Origin: Thozetella sp. PMI_491 | Lineage: Eukaryota > Ascomycota > Sordariomycetes > Chaetosphaeriales > Chaetosphaeriaceae | Assembly (NCBI GenBank): GCA_021432635.1 | Contig: MU270019.1 | Coordinates: 62,001 to 126,000, forward strand | Reading direction: 5' to 3' | DNA: 64,000 bases | Shown here: positions 29,385-40,368 of the stretch, one piece after another | Position numbering within the stretch: position 1 is the first letter of the stretch | How the letters are laid out: every line of letters begins with the position of its first letter | Notes under the pieces: model-generated | Databases searched by the model: none | Told to the model about the DNA's origin: nothing | The model's input: the letters and a program-made list of their open reading frames with translations, nothing else | Made by a program: the position numbers and the translations under genes

Positions 29385-30830
29385 GACGAGCTGTATTCAA
29401 AATGGACTTGAGAATAGCGACCAAACATCAAAACTAATGAGAAGGATCTCTACCATCATTATAGGCTTAAATACATGTACTCTTATATTGGCAAGCATCC
29501 TCCACCCTAGCACACTGACGTGAGTGTGGCTGAACTGGGCTGACCACCACCATATCCACTTTGGGATGTATATCCTGTGATGACCCGCTCCTTGCACCTT
29601 GGAGTCAGCAACGGTTACGGCGGGAGGGAGGGCATGCTAACCCTACAAGAAAGAAGGCGTACGTCATACCAATGGTTGGATGAATCTATTCGCTCTAGGT
29701 TCCACGCTTTGCCTCCGTGGCTGAGTAATGGTCATGTTACGATATTCCATTCTCAGGCTAGTTCATGGGTGTGGCTTTTGTTCTTTCGGAGCTTGGGAGT
29801 AGATTTTTTTTTTAAAAAAAAAAAATTTGAAGTCGTGCTCTCGCTGAGTCGGGATATTTACCACGTGAATATTTAGTTAGTAGAAATCATCAACAGCAAT
29901 CCTGTGGATTAGAAACTCTCCTCCCCGGAACCAGGGTTGTTTGTTGATCAGTCCCTTGAAGCTCTCAGCCGGTTCTCTAAGCATGGCCCAACAAGGTAAT
30001 CTCAGCGATCTGGGAGGTGAGACGGCCGTGCCACCCTAGCTCGACCACTCTGATGCCCACAATGCCTCTGCTGACACTCTGTTACCCAGTGGACGAAGTT
30101 AACTAAGGATCCTGATTTGTGTCAGGTGAACGGTCCAAACCGGGGCATATATTCTAAGGGGTGCACTATATATCCTGCTACGCCAACATCGTTTGCGCCG
30201 CGAGCAATTCGCTATAAGCAACATCTTACTCGAATAATATTACCCATCTAGTAACCTATGTAGCTGGTTAACAGTAACGCTGAAGTAGCTTAGCTCGGTA
30301 GCTAGCTTCGAGTTGAGCTAAGACGAGAAGAGGGGAGTTGTAACAGTGGAGTGATTAAAGGTATCGATCCTGGATAGGTCGTATCTTGCCCTATGCTCTA
30401 TATTAGTTTCTGGTGTATCTATTCCGTACTTCGTAGTAATTGAGGTCGAAAGGGGTTAATAATTCTGCCAGGCTACTCAACCCCCCACCCCCTGCCCTTT
30501 CTTCCCTGCAACACCTCTGGAGTGGGTCGATGAGACGCTATAGTAGTCCGGACCGGGGCCGGGGACAAGCATTAGGCCGCAGGAACATTTCCCGCCGCCG
30601 TTAGACGCGGATTAACGCTGTCCTGGTCAAGCATAGCGTTAGAGGGGAGCCTCCGCTTGTGGGACAAGACAAAAATCCCTTCGGCGAATCCAGGTTATAA
30701 TCCTCTTGTTGTCGCTCGGGTTGATTGCCACGTGTTCCCTTGCTTTTTGGCACCTATATCCTTCGGTTGTTCCCCCCCCCCCCCCCAATCGATTCACCTA
30801 TCCGCAGCGGCGCACCCGCATCCCAAGGTC
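29385..30830. other. Long gene-free region with T/A homopolymer hairpin
   Basis: About 1.4 kb without a supported gene. At about 29,808-29,826 a run of ten T is followed directly by about twelve A, a perfect hairpin. A run of about fourteen C sits at 30,773-30,786 just upstream of the lactonase start. The rest is AT-rich with scattered stops; it should include the promoters of both flanking divergent genes. Confidence 0.45.
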
Positions 30831-31751
30831 ATGGGGGACGGCGAAAACGGGCCGGTCGGCCTTACGTTCATGTCCACCGGCTCGGTCCAAATTCGGACGG
30901 CAATGCGGAGTCAGCCTATCCAAAACAGCATTATTGCCATGCGGCGCCTCCGTGTTTTCACGGATAGGCAGTGGTCCGAGCCTTTACCAATTGGAGTGTT
31001 CCTTATTTCCCACCCGAATGGGCCCATTCTGTTCGACACCGGCGAGTCCCCAGCATGCAACAATCCCGGGTACCGCCCAGTCTGGAGCCCCACGCGCTTG
31101 CTCACGCGGACCAAGATCGACCCCGAGCATGGCATCGTCGCTCAGCTGCGGGCCAACGGCGTCGACCCCGGCGATCTGCAGGCCATCGTACTGAGTCACC
31201 TGCACGGCGATCATGCTGGGGGTATGCCCGAGCTGGCGGCAATTGCGCCCAACGTGCCCATCTATCTAGCCCGCGAGCAGTGGGACGAGTTTGGAAACAG
31301 CCCGATGTATGCCACTTTTAAAGGCTGCTCCCCGAATCACTGGCATGCGGGTTTCGCGCCCCAAATCCTTGAGTTTACGTCTGGACCGCTGGGGCCGTGG
31401 AAACAGTCCTCCAACATCACTCTAGACGGGCGTGTCGTGGCGGTGCCCACTCCTGGTCACGTACGTGGCCATATCTCTCTAGTGGTGTACGGAAACCATG
31501 GCGGCACTAAGGATGGAGAGCCAACCACCTATATCTTGCCGGGCGACGCCACATACGGCGTGGACTTGCTCGACATGGAAGCACCGGACGGGATCAATGA
31601 TGATCCCAAGACAGCCTTTCAGAGCCTGCTCTTGATAAAGGAATTTGCCCGACAATACGATGTCGTTGTCCTCCCAAGCCATGACCCTCACACTCCCGCG
31701 CTGCTTCGGGAAAGAGTGATCTACAAGCCCGGTGCAAACCCAGCCAAATAA
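30831..31751 (+). CDS. Metallo-beta-lactamase-fold lactonase-like hydrolase
   Basis: I choose the ATG at 30831 (MGDGENGPVGLTF), because the open frame upstream passes through a poly-C run and lacks coding character. That gives 306 residues. The zinc site is complete: SHLHGDHAGG (HxHxDH), PTPGHVRGHIS, LPGDATYG and the distal LPSHDPHTP. The substrate-facing N-terminus (FLISHPNGPILFDTGE) is like that of N-acyl homoserine lactonases (AttM/AiiA type) of the same superfamily. It would hydrolyse a lactone or ester, probably in the cytosol as there is no signal peptide. Acyl-homoserine lactones are one possible substrate; mycotoxin-type lactones are another. Confidence 0.82.
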   Translation: MGDGENGPVGLTFMSTGSVQIRTAMRSQPIQNSIIAMRRLRVFTDRQWSEPLPIGVFLISHPNGPILFDTGESPACNNPGYRPVWSPTRLLTRTKIDPEHGIVAQLRANGVDPGDLQAIVLSHLHGDHAGGMPELAAIAPNVPIYLAREQWDEFGNSPMYATFKGCSPNHWHAGFAPQILEFTSGPLGPWKQSSNITLDGRVVAVPTPGHVRGHISLVVYGNHGGTKDGEPTTYILPGDATYGVDLLDMEAPDGINDDPKTAFQSLLLIKEFARQYDVVVLPSHDPHTPALLRERVIYKPGANPAK

Positions 31752-32104
31752 TAACCAAGATGATATCGTTCTTGACGCATGCAATAGATCAACTCGTTAT
31801 GTAAACAATATTCGGGTATTTCGCGATTGTATCATCTAGAAAAACTACCCGAGACATTAGGCAGCACTCGGAAAAGAGTGCTTGGCCACATGTCATACGA
31901 TCTCCCGTGCCGTAGCAATGTAGGATGCCCAATAGCTCAAATACCTAGTACGACCCCCTGCGCTCAACTCAATGGTTATTATCCGGACAAGCTGGCTTAG
32001 TTAGACAGTCACATTATGTCAAAAACTTGAATCAGAGAAAGTACATTTCTCGAGAGAACGGAAGCAAAGATGAAAAAGAGTACATACCAAGACAATTTCC
32101 ACCC
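31752..32104. other. Intergenic between convergent genes
   Basis: No gene seen. Holds the 3' ends of the lactonase and of the DUF3176 protein gene. Confidence 0.4.
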
Positions 32105-34514
32105 CTACACTTCGTGAATGACTTTTGTAGATAGGCTGAGCATACCGCCGCTGTCTAGTCGAATCTGGACTGTCGCTGCTTGTTTCTGGAGTTCTTGGCA
32201 ATCCTTCATTTCGGTAAGCTCTATCTTAGCCCTACTATCATTGTCCAGCGCTACCAGAGTGGCAATTGCTGAGCTCTTTAGCACCTTGGTTTGCGATTTT
32301 TCCGTATCTAGTATCGTCATGATTAAGACCAAGGTAGCGAGAAAGAGTTGGGTGCCTAGAAAGGCCAACCAGCCCCAGCTCACGAAGACAAATGTCTCCA
32401 GGCCTAAGGCAGCTCCCGAAATGTTGTAAAAGTAAGTGAGGCCGTCCTTTGATATGGCCGTTGAATTTTCCGGCTCGGTCCGCATGCTAGCGTGCAAATT
32501 AGCATATATCGACTGCCAAATACAGCCGAGCAGATTGAGCCCATCTTGACCCTCTTATGTTCCTATACATGCAGAGCTCGAAGCAGATAAATACGACTGT
32601 AAAGGACACCCAGGCTCACCTATTGGTCATGCCCATACTGATGCTAGCCGCGAAGGTATTAATTATTTCATGTATCTCCTCCGGGGTAGAGCCGGCACGG
32701 GCTAGGTTTGAGGTGCCAAAATGTAATCCTAAGAAGCCGGTAAAATACTCTCCGTAGTATAGTGGATTGGATCGGGGGTCGGCTGCATAAAGGGCGTTGA
32801 AAGCACCAGCTAGCACATTTGTCATATAGTTCATGATGGAGAAGCTTGTGCCAAACAAATCCGAGCCTGTAGCGGAGTCTGGCTTTTCTGGGTTCTTCAG
32901 ATAAATCTTGGGTCTTGGTTTTGTGCCCCAGTCGTCATAATCGTAAAAGCCACATCTGGTCGCGGCGTTGTTATAGGTTGGGACGGGGCATTTTGCGTAA
33001 ACTTTGGCATCCGACGATTGAGATGACACCTCATACGCAGACTGTAGGATTTGTGATGTGGGTATGTTGTTGGACACGGAAACATTGTATCTTTGGACGC
33101 AAGGATGGAATAGGACTTCTAAGGCGTAGAATGTGGTAAGATTCCTTTTGGTTCCCCACTCATATGGAGACGAGTAAATGGCTCCGAAGGACAAGATCTG
33201 GGCTGCCATCAAGTCAGGGTCACTCTTAAAGGCGAGTGAAGTTCCTGGAGCCAGTGGTGACACGATCACGCTCGTCAAACTTTGAGTGACCATATATGGA
33301 CCGTTTGGAAGGGAGACGTTGAATTCCGTGGCGTTTGGTTGAAACAGCGCTGGATTGGTGACCGTCGAGTCGGTGTCTTTGACGAGAGCAGGGTCGATTA
33401 CGCGAACCTGCAAAGACGAGGTCACGTTTGCTATCTGGTGACAGATAGCTAGAGATTGGAAAATGGGAAAGGTACAGTTGGATGTCGGGCATGTGGGGGC
33501 CAGAGGCTGGATGGGGTGGTTATAGGCATCCTCTGCTCCATTCTGCGCCGAGTAATAGAGTGTCGAATTACTAGTTGTGACCTTGTAATTCTGGACCGCC
33601 CTTATCGAAGCTATGGCATCGGTAGGCGCTAATCTCGAAGGGTATGAAATCAACAGCTGGGTCACGGAGGAGCTGACTAGACCTAGCACGGTCACGAAGG
33701 CTGCGATACTCGTAGGGTGGCTAAAAGCAGCGTCAACTCAATGATACTGGGGTTGTACGCGTCTAGGTAATTGGACGAACTCACCGCCATCGCACCTTAT
33801 ATATCAGGCCAAGCGAACCCCAAACACCCCGACTCGAAGCATCAAATAGCTCAAAGTCAGCTAGGGCATGGCTACCCCGGCTAAACCAGTTCCACTTCAT
33901 CTGGCTGATGCATGTGGTGATAGGGATCATGAACCCAGCGTGGCTCAACGAGGCGAAGAAGGATATAAAGGCGTTGAGGGTAATGTTGAATGGAAGAGAC
34001 GGAAGAGGCCGGTCGTTATACGAGCAGAGGACGGCAATAATTACTTTATAGAGTTAAATTGCTAGAGCTATGTCATGCAATTTAAAAATGCTCACTTACC
34101 CACGAACGAGACAAGACTGAAGACTAGGGCTATAGCCTCGGGTATCCACAGCTTCCAATTCGCCGATATTTTAGTGGCTCTAGGTGCCACGGCCACAACG
34201 GCCATAGGTTTGCCCGTGCTAGTCTGGATGCATAAACTCGGACTATCCCTCCCGGCTTGAGAGTCGACATGCGTTGTAGGAGTCAATTCCGGCGATAAGA
34301 GGCTCAGTCGCGAGTCGAGAGCTGGCCTCGCCTCTGTTGCAGCACCGGTACGCGAATTCTCATGGCTAGTAATGGAATCGCCTAGATCCACCGAATCGGA
34401 CAAAGTAATTGCGTAGTCTGTCTCATTTTCTCGAGTGTCACTGGCGGTGGGGACAGTTGGGGGGACATCAGAGGTGTCAGCCCCGCTGTTGTCCGGCGTG
34501 GCATGCATTATCAT
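32105..34514 (-). CDS. DUF3176 integral membrane protein
   Basis: At least four exons on the minus strand. The first starts with ATG at 34514 (MIMHATPDNSG, Ser/Thr/Asp-rich tail) and ends in the first helix (WIPEAIALVFSLVSFV). The next gives YNDRPLPSLPFNITLNAFISFFASLS and ITTCISQMKWNWFSRG, then DFELFDASSRGVWGSLGL. The long exon ~33,720-32,620 carries a second helix and a large extracellular loop with many N-glycosylation sites and paired cysteines (CPTSNCTFPIF, CVQRYNVSVSN). The last exon (~32,500-32,105) has the final helix (FVSWGWLAFLGTQLFLATLVLIM). YNDxPLPxxP...LNAxIS...ISQxKWxWF is the signature of DUF3176 proteins, numerous in filamentous fungi and of unknown function. They sit in the plasma membrane or endomembranes. 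Confidence 0.8.
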
Positions 34515-35276
34515 AAGTGGTGGTACCACGTACGGTCTGGGAAATAAAAGGGTTTCCCAACTATAGATAGCTGGACTGAGATCTGGAGAGAGGAAAAGTA
34601 TCGAGATTCGGCTAACATGTCTGAGGGCTAACTACGCAGTGGGCGTTCCTTTTATCCTGCTTGACCGTTTCCTCTACCTCCGGACATGACACCCTTGAGC
34701 CTAGATAGACTCAAGAGAGGCTATCATTGTTAGCGCCATTGGTCAATAGCTCTTTCGGAATGACCAATCGCTATGCACCGTTACTTGGCTGTCCCTGTTT
34801 TATAGGCCGAAGCTTGCTAGCTTGGAAGATAGAGCTGCCTTGGCGGAAGGACTAGACTATTGTGGTACTAAACTCAGCTATTTTCAGTCATCCACCGCGC
34901 CAAAGTACTATAGATTATGCATGTATGCGCCTAGTAACACTTTCTTACTCAGCAATAATTGCTATTCCCACCAAGGATGCGGAACGGGCGGACCATTCAT
35001 TGAAGAGTTGTGAATCCGCTCGAGAGAAGTGACGCGGGAAGTGGGTGTCTAAGTTGTGGTCGACAGAAAAAGAAAGGGAACAAAAACTAAAAAAAAAAAA
35101 AAAAAACACGATGTTAGTATAATGCAAGAGAAGAAATTGCTTACTGGACCACTACTGATCTAATGGTGATCAACCCTCAAGATCATTCTTCGATCACTGT
35201 TGATCGGGTCGTGATCGCATCCCGGTTGGTTGGGTCCTTGCGTACCTCGCCTGAGGTATTCGTTTTGGGGTTCTGC
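34515..35276. other. Gene-free region left of the foldback element
   Basis: No supported gene. A run of about nineteen A lies at 35,088-35,106. The 120 bp before the foldback contain repeated GATC-bearing words but no coding frame. Confidence 0.4.
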
Positions 35277-35824
35277 CGCTGTGTCTTCCAAACGAATCTT
35301 GAGTGGTTCCAAATTTTGGGAGGACTGCCACCACCACCAGGCAGTTTTGCAAAATTTTGCTATAATATATACACATTTTATAATCGCGCAACTACAGCTA
35401 CAACCATAAAAATAGATCAGTAGATTAAACAAATCGTAGGCTATATGCACATATATAATATATATACGCGCATCTACTTGCATGTGCACGCGCACGCCCC
35501 CTAAAATCACCAACTTTTGGTAAAAAAATGCCAAGAAAACGCCAAGAAATGCCAAGACTTCTGCCAAAATTTTTATGAACTTCTGTTTCTAACGATTCCT
35601 CTAAACTGCTATGTGTGCACGCGCAAGTGGATCCGCGTATATATATTATATATGTGCATATATTCTACGATTTTTTTAATCTACTGATTTATTTCTTATA
35701 GTCATAGCTATAGTTGTGCGTTCATAAAATGTGTATATATAAAATTTGTAAAACTGCCTGGTGGTGGTGGTGGGAGTCCTTCCAAAATTTGGACCCACTC
35801 AAGATTCGTTTGGAAGACACAGCG
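35277..35824. mobile_element. Foldback (long inverted-repeat) element, MITE-like
   Basis: Left arm 35277-35490 and right arm 35614-35824 are imperfect reverse complements over about 210 bp each. Both begin at the outside with CGCTGTGTCTTCCAAACGAA and run inward through AATCTTGAGTGG, a CCA repeat, CAGGCAGTTTT, CACATTTTAT, CAGTAGATTAAA, TATGCACATATATAATATAT and GTGCACG. Differences are scattered point changes and a few 1-3 base indels. The 123 bp spacer (35491-35613) is AT-rich with three copies of GCCAAGAAA-like words. TGC stands immediately outside both ends (35274-35276 and 35825-35827), a possible 3 bp target duplication. No transposase is present, so it is non-autonomous or a segmental palindrome. 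A transcript would fold into a roughly 200 bp hairpin. Confidence 0.8.
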
Positions 35825-36349
35825 TGCTTCACCGCTGTCTTACGCGCTAGGTCCATTACAGGGCCGCGGGGTCGTGGCTGAAGCCTCGCTCGTACGCGGA
35901 CAGGTGTCTCGAGCGTGCTCATGAATCGTTCCGGCAACGTGAGAATACGCCTGGTCAAGATCTTACCGGACTCTGCTCGCTATTATGCCGGGCGGGAGAT
36001 GCCGACGAAAAAAAGCCTAGTTGCTGACTTGAAGACCACGGTGGGACGGCTGTTGCTACAAGGAGAAGTTTCTAGTAATTGATTTGTTTGCTCTACAAAT
36101 TAACATCAAGCTGATCACCTTGAGCACCTACCTGAGTGGAGCAGGCCATACGTCTGTCGACGGCGATATTTTGGGATTCTCCCATTGATGTTGGCCGGCG
36201 GTGCCCGAAATTTGCTCGGTGCTCTGTAGGAGGTGAACGATGTCGGAACCATGATTCATATGCTAGTGTTTTACATGGCGTTGCTTGGGGCTACGAAGGA
36301 GACATCGTTGGCCTGCGTTTGACAGAGAGAGACATCGACGGTCTATAGG
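35825..36349. other. Gene-free region right of the foldback element
   Basis: No complete gene. A short frame near 36,270-36,347 (HGVAWGYEGDIVGLRLTERDIDGL) has coding-like composition and could be the relic of a larger gene together with the next ORF. Confidence 0.35.
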
Positions 36350-36703
36350 ATGTCCGAGCTGGGCTGCACCAGATTCCTCGAACGCTCTGTGGCGCCGTTG
36401 CTCCAGGAAATAGTCGCATCTGACCCGTATAAGCCCGAGTTCATCTCGGAAGCACAAATGCGAAGGTGTAAGCTGCGTCTAAAGGATTTACGGGTCAAGT
36501 TCGACACTGGAACTAGGGGCGGCAAGACGAGGGGCGGCAAGACGAGGGGCGGCAAGACGAGGGGCGGCAAGACGAGGGGCGAAAAGCTTGACCTGAGCCA
36601 TCCGTGGTTCTGGGCTAGATTCACACTTGTTGGGAATGCAGACTACAGGATATTCATTGGCGCTCCTTACAAAATAAAAGAAAAAAATGAACGCGCTACT
36701 TAA
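36350..36703 (+). CDS. Small hypothetical protein with TRGGK repeats
   Basis: 117 residues from ATG 36350. Residues about 1-50 are an ordinary helical segment (FLERSVAPLLQEIVASDPYKPEF). Then come near-perfect TRGGK pentapeptide repeats from the 15 bp minisatellite, followed by LDLSHPWFWARFTLVGNADYRIFIG. The repeat unit is a multiple of three, so the frame tolerates copy-number change. I do not recognise the protein, and it may be a fragment of a decayed gene that starts upstream. Confidence 0.35.
   Translation: MSELGCTRFLERSVAPLLQEIVASDPYKPEFISEAQMRRCKLRLKDLRVKFDTGTRGGKTRGGKTRGGKTRGGKTRGEKLDLSHPWFWARFTLVGNADYRIFIGAPYKIKEKNERAT
36511..36585. repeat. 15 bp minisatellite, five units
   Basis: Five tandem copies of GACGAGGGGCGGCAA. 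The three middle copies are identical and the first and last are slightly diverged. It is in frame with the surrounding ORF, where it encodes TRGGK. Confidence 0.95.
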
Positions 36704-37412
36704 CGGGTTGGCGTCATGTATCCAGTAGAATATCGTAGGGAGGTCAACTCTAATAGCGCAATACTTTAACAGGAAATAGGATCCATAGTTGTGCTGCTGG
36801 CTGCTCTGGGGGTTATGTTTTCCCATGATGTTCCTCCTTATTTTTTGGCAGACATACGATGCCTAGCCGCTATTGCCCCTGTTGTTAACGTTTAACAACT
36901 TTCCATTTATATAGGGATGTGTTAGGGTGCCTGCTGACAAACGATCCATAGGGTGTGTAAACCACTTAGTTATATAGCTTTTATTCGGCCGGTTGTACTC
37001 CGTGCATTACAGAAACTCTACTTGTACTGTAGACACTCACTCGAGCGCTCGCTTAAAGCAACACCCCAAATCGCTCCTGCGGCTATCTTAAAGCGGCGTG
37101 CTAGGGCAAGCTCCAGGTGAACTTTGTCTGTAATCCCGTGGAATTACCAGCCACTCTATGATCTTGGCTGTTTAGGCTCGGCCTTGTGTCGCTTTTGGGA
37201 AACGCCCCGCTCTGCTCTGCAGCGCCTGCTCTGGACCATGTAGGGCAAGTTGGAAATGGCTTCCGCCTGCATGAAGGGAGCGCTAACGGGAACGCCTGCG
37301 GCCTGGCTCCCAGATTGGCTGGGGGGTTGCTCTCGGCGTCCTGACCCGCCTTTTAATTTCGCCCCCTCAACCCCTCTCAAGCCATACTCGAACGCTACAG
37401 CAGAAAGACAAG
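36704..37412. other. Intergenic, P450 promoter region
   Basis: No gene seen in about 700 bp; presumably includes the P450 promoter. Confidence 0.4.
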
Positions 37413-39264
37413 ATGAGCTCCGAACAAAGCTTCCCGGCAGCGCTGCTGCGAGATTTACTCGCCGAGCTCAATCGTTTCTCGAACAATACGATTGTTACAG
37501 GCATTGTAAGCTTCGTGGTCGCACTGTTCCTAGCGAACGCGCTGCGTAGCTGGTACCGCCTGTCCCACGTGCCGGGGCCGTTCTGGGCGGCTTTTTCCAA
37601 GTACTGGATGGTGAGCTACTCGCTCAAGGGACTACAGCCTTTCGCCATCCAGGAGGCTAACGAGAAATATGGTAGGTCCACCGTCGCTATGTCGCTCCCT
37701 TCGAGTGGCAGGTGGCCACCCGTGACTAAAAACTGGAAACGCAGGATCGCTTGTGCGCATCGGACCTAATGAGCTAGCGACGGACGACCCCGAATTGCTA
37801 CGCCGTATGATGTCTATCCGATCGGACTATTCGAGAGGACCGTGTAAGTGGTAACTTCCAGCTGTCAGCTGTTCAGTCCATTTAATCATGAAGAATGTAG
37901 GGTACAACGCTCTCCGTTTCGAGCCTGGCAAGGATAACTTATTCTCGATGCGTGATGACGATGCCCATATGAAGCTGCGCAACAAAATGGCAGCAGGCGT
38001 AAGATTTTTTCTAATTTCTTCTATGGCGGGAGCCTTCAACAAATAGCGTTACTAATGTTACGCAGTACTCAGGAAAAGAGAACGAATCAATGGAGCGCAC
38101 CGTCGACGCGCACATTGCCGTGCTTATCAGCTTGCTAGAACGCAAATATCTTTCCACATCCCAACGCTATCGTCCTGTGGACTTTGCTCAGAAGATCCAG
38201 TTCTTCAGCCTTGACGTCATCAGCGACCTGGCATTTGGCCAACCGTTCGGGTATATGGAGCAAGATGATGATGTATTCGACTTCATCAAGATCACGCGCT
38301 CCTTCTTTCCTGTTGCTCTCGTGATGGCTAACGTACCATTCGTGGTGACAGTGCTGCACTCGCCGCTCTTCCGAGGCCTCTTGCCCAAGGCGAGCGACAA
38401 ACTCGGCTTTGGTGCATTTATTGGGTGAGCTAACGAGGAAACAACTCGAGGCAGCTAACGGAATGCTAATTACCGTGATAAGAGTCGCAAATAAGAAGGT
38501 GGCCGAGCGATTTGGACCTAATGCTATGTCGCAGCCTGACATGCTCGGGTCCTTCATACGGCACGGCCTGAACCAGGAAGAGGCCTCTCGGGAATCAATA
38601 CTTAACGTTGTCGCCGGAAGTGATACCTCGGCAACCACCATCCGCGTAATGATGCTCGGCCTCCTCAGCAACCCAGTTGCCTACAGAAAGCTTCAGAAGG
38701 AGATCGACGATGGTATCAGAACTGGGAAGATCTCGTCCCCTGCGACTGATGCCGAGGCACGCCAACTGCCCTATCTACAAGCCGCTATCAAAGAAGGACT
38801 TCGCATCAAGGCTCCAGCGGCCGGTCCACTCTTCAAGACTGTACCCTCGCAAGGCGATGTTATTGATGGGAAGTTCATCCCAGGGGGGACACAAATTGGC
38901 CAGTCGCCGTTCGGCGTTTACCACTCCAAGAAAACATTTGGCGAGGACGCTAGCCTCTTCGTGCCGGAGCGCTGGATTGATGCGGATGCTGAACGATTCG
39001 CAAAGATGTCGAGCGTTGTTGATCTCGTTTTTTCTGTCGGCAAGTGGCAGTGCCTGGGCAAGCCGGTGGCATTCATGGAATTGAACAAGGTCTTCGTTGA
39101 AGCGAGTATGCACTGCTTTGTTATTGGATACGATTAAGTGTGACGATTGAGTGTGACTAACGCAAACGATTATTAGCTCATGAGGCGCTTTGAGTTCGCT
39201 ATGGCCCGCCCAGAGAAGCCTTTGAGCATCGTAAATGCTGTGAGTGGCGTTATTCCCCCATGAC
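37413..39264 (+). CDS. Cytochrome P450 monooxygenase (pisatin-demethylase-like group)
   Basis: Exons begin at 37413 and splice in phase at EKYG/SLVRIGP, SRGP/W-YNALRF, KMAAG/YSGKEN and FGAFIG/VANKKV. A last small exon (39177-39264) gives LMRRFEFAMARPEKPLSIVNA. The N-terminal helix (IVTGIVSFVVALFLANAL) anchors it in the ER. The diagnostic motifs are VAGSDTSATTIR (I-helix oxygen site), KEGLR (E-x-x-R), FVPERW and the heme loop FSVGKWQCLGK with the cysteine ligand. The final intron (39102-39176) has a GC donor (GCGAGT) with a CTAAC branch point and TAG acceptor; reading through it would end the protein early after CFVIGYD. The heme loop has Lys-Trp where most P450s have Gly-Arg-x, a mild departure. 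Substrate unknown; no biosynthetic cluster around it. Confidence 0.85.
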
Positions 39265-39741
39265 CACCTTTATAGTATTGATAAGTAGCTCTAGGGTATT
39301 TGGCTCATTGAGGATTTTCCCGTACGAATAACTCGGCGTGAGCTGGAAATTTAGAATATTGTGTATGCCTTTTATTCGTTAAAGTCGGGCAATAAGACAA
39401 AAAGGTGTCCGCTAGCGCGTTGATCGGAATTTGCAATGCCGTCGGAAACTAAAATCCAAGACGATGCTACCAATATTTATATTGACTTCGTAAAGGAGGA
39501 TTTCGGCAATTCGCCTCGAGGCGGATATTGCACATATAGCATACGGCCGGGTGGCTGAATTCTCCAAGTGCAGTTACGCTCTTGTCAAGAGTCTGTACCT
39601 TGGCATTAGGTTATTGAGCATAGTCTCTAGGCTCGTCTTGAATCACACAAAGAGTTTTCACTTTTCATGTGTTCTGGGCGGCCATCGCTTATACCCAAAT
39701 TCAAACTTTGGGTAGGACGCATTGGCTATTTCGAAGCTCTC
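39265..39741. other. Intergenic
   Basis: Nothing convincing. A 40-codon frame at about 39,436-39,558 (MPSETKIQDDATNIYIDFVKE) is too short to call. Confidence 0.35.
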
Positions 39742-40368
39742 TTATGTTTGGAGCACTGCCTTTATTTTCTCTTCCCACATCATCAAACCCGGAACCTCCA
39801 AGTCTTCCTCCTTGGCTTCATCATCCCACTTCCTCAGTCGGCACATATCTTTGCACCACGGAGATGCGGCGAAGGCTTCCTTCTCCTCTCCGGCCATTGG
39901 CCCTCCCTGGTAGACGAGGCTTTGCTTGCTGGCATCGCTGAGGCGCGCATGATACTCAGGCTCTGTGGCACAGAGAAACCTCTTGGCCGCAACATGAGAC
40001 TCCACCAGGCGAGCAACCTTCTGCGGGAAACCAAGTGCGAGGAGAAACCGTGCGCCTAATACCTCGTGCCCGATCCGACCAACGCTATCCGTTACGGATG
40101 AGCCCATGTTCTGGACGCCGGAAAACTCGGCCAGCACATGCTTGAGGTCGTCTTCCGGCGCAAACTGCCCTATATCGTGAAGAAGGGCTGCGACCTGGGT
40201 GGAATCATCTGCCGGAGGAGAAGCAGAGGCGGCTAGGGCGCCACATTGGAGAGAGTGTTCGGTCTGTGAGATTGGCTCCCCTATGTACGGCGTGTTGGCT
40301 GCTCCCTCGAGAACAGACAAGACGTACTTTGCGACGGCAGACGGAGTGAGAGGGTTTGGGAGCCCCAT
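39742..40368 (-). CDS. PhnZ/TmpB-like HD-domain oxygenase (phosphonate C-P cleavage)
   Basis: Intronless, 208 residues from ATG 40368. PhnZ-type HD oxygenases use a mixed-valent di-iron site to cleave the C-P bond of a 1-hydroxy-2-aminoalkylphosphonate, giving glycine (or glycine betaine for TmpB) and phosphate. The residues fit: Y28 and E31 (NTPYIGEP) at the spacing of the PhnZ lid residues Y24/E27, H38 (TEHSLQ) seven residues on as in PhnZ, H64-D65 (ALLHDIGQF), H101 (GHEVLGARFL), H125 and K129 (ESHVAAKRFL), and the W-D-D near 181-183. LSDASKQSLVYQGGPM is the substrate-loop pattern of this group. Its neighbour, same strand, 465 bp upstream, is a PhnY-like dioxygenase that would make its substrate. 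Confidence 0.82.
   Translation of the reverse strand: MGLPNPLTPSAVAKYVLSVLEGAANTPYIGEPISQTEHSLQCGALAASASPPADDSTQVAALLHDIGQFAPEDDLKHVLAEFSGVQNMGSSVTDSVGRIGHEVLGARFLLALGFPQKVARLVESHVAAKRFLCATEPEYHARLSDASKQSLVYQGGPMAGEEKEAFAASPWCKDMCRLRKWDDEAKEEDLEVPGLMMWEEKIKAVLQT

Noticed and set aside
29803-29830. T-run/A-run hairpin as a bacterial-type terminator
   Set aside because: The genome is fungal, where such terminators do not apply. It is recorded only as a homopolymer palindrome.
35088-35106. Poly-A run as the tail of a retroposed gene
   Set aside because: No reverse-transcribed coding sequence, target duplication or promoter feature lies next to it; homopolymers are common in these intergenic regions.
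36511-36585. Minisatellite as a CRISPR-like or telomeric array
   Set aside because: Units are directly adjacent without spacers, and the unit does not resemble a telomere repeat.
37413-39264. P450 as part of a secondary-metabolite cluster
   Set aside because: No polyketide synthase, peptide synthetase or terpene cyclase within the window; the neighbours on the right fit phosphonate metabolism instead.
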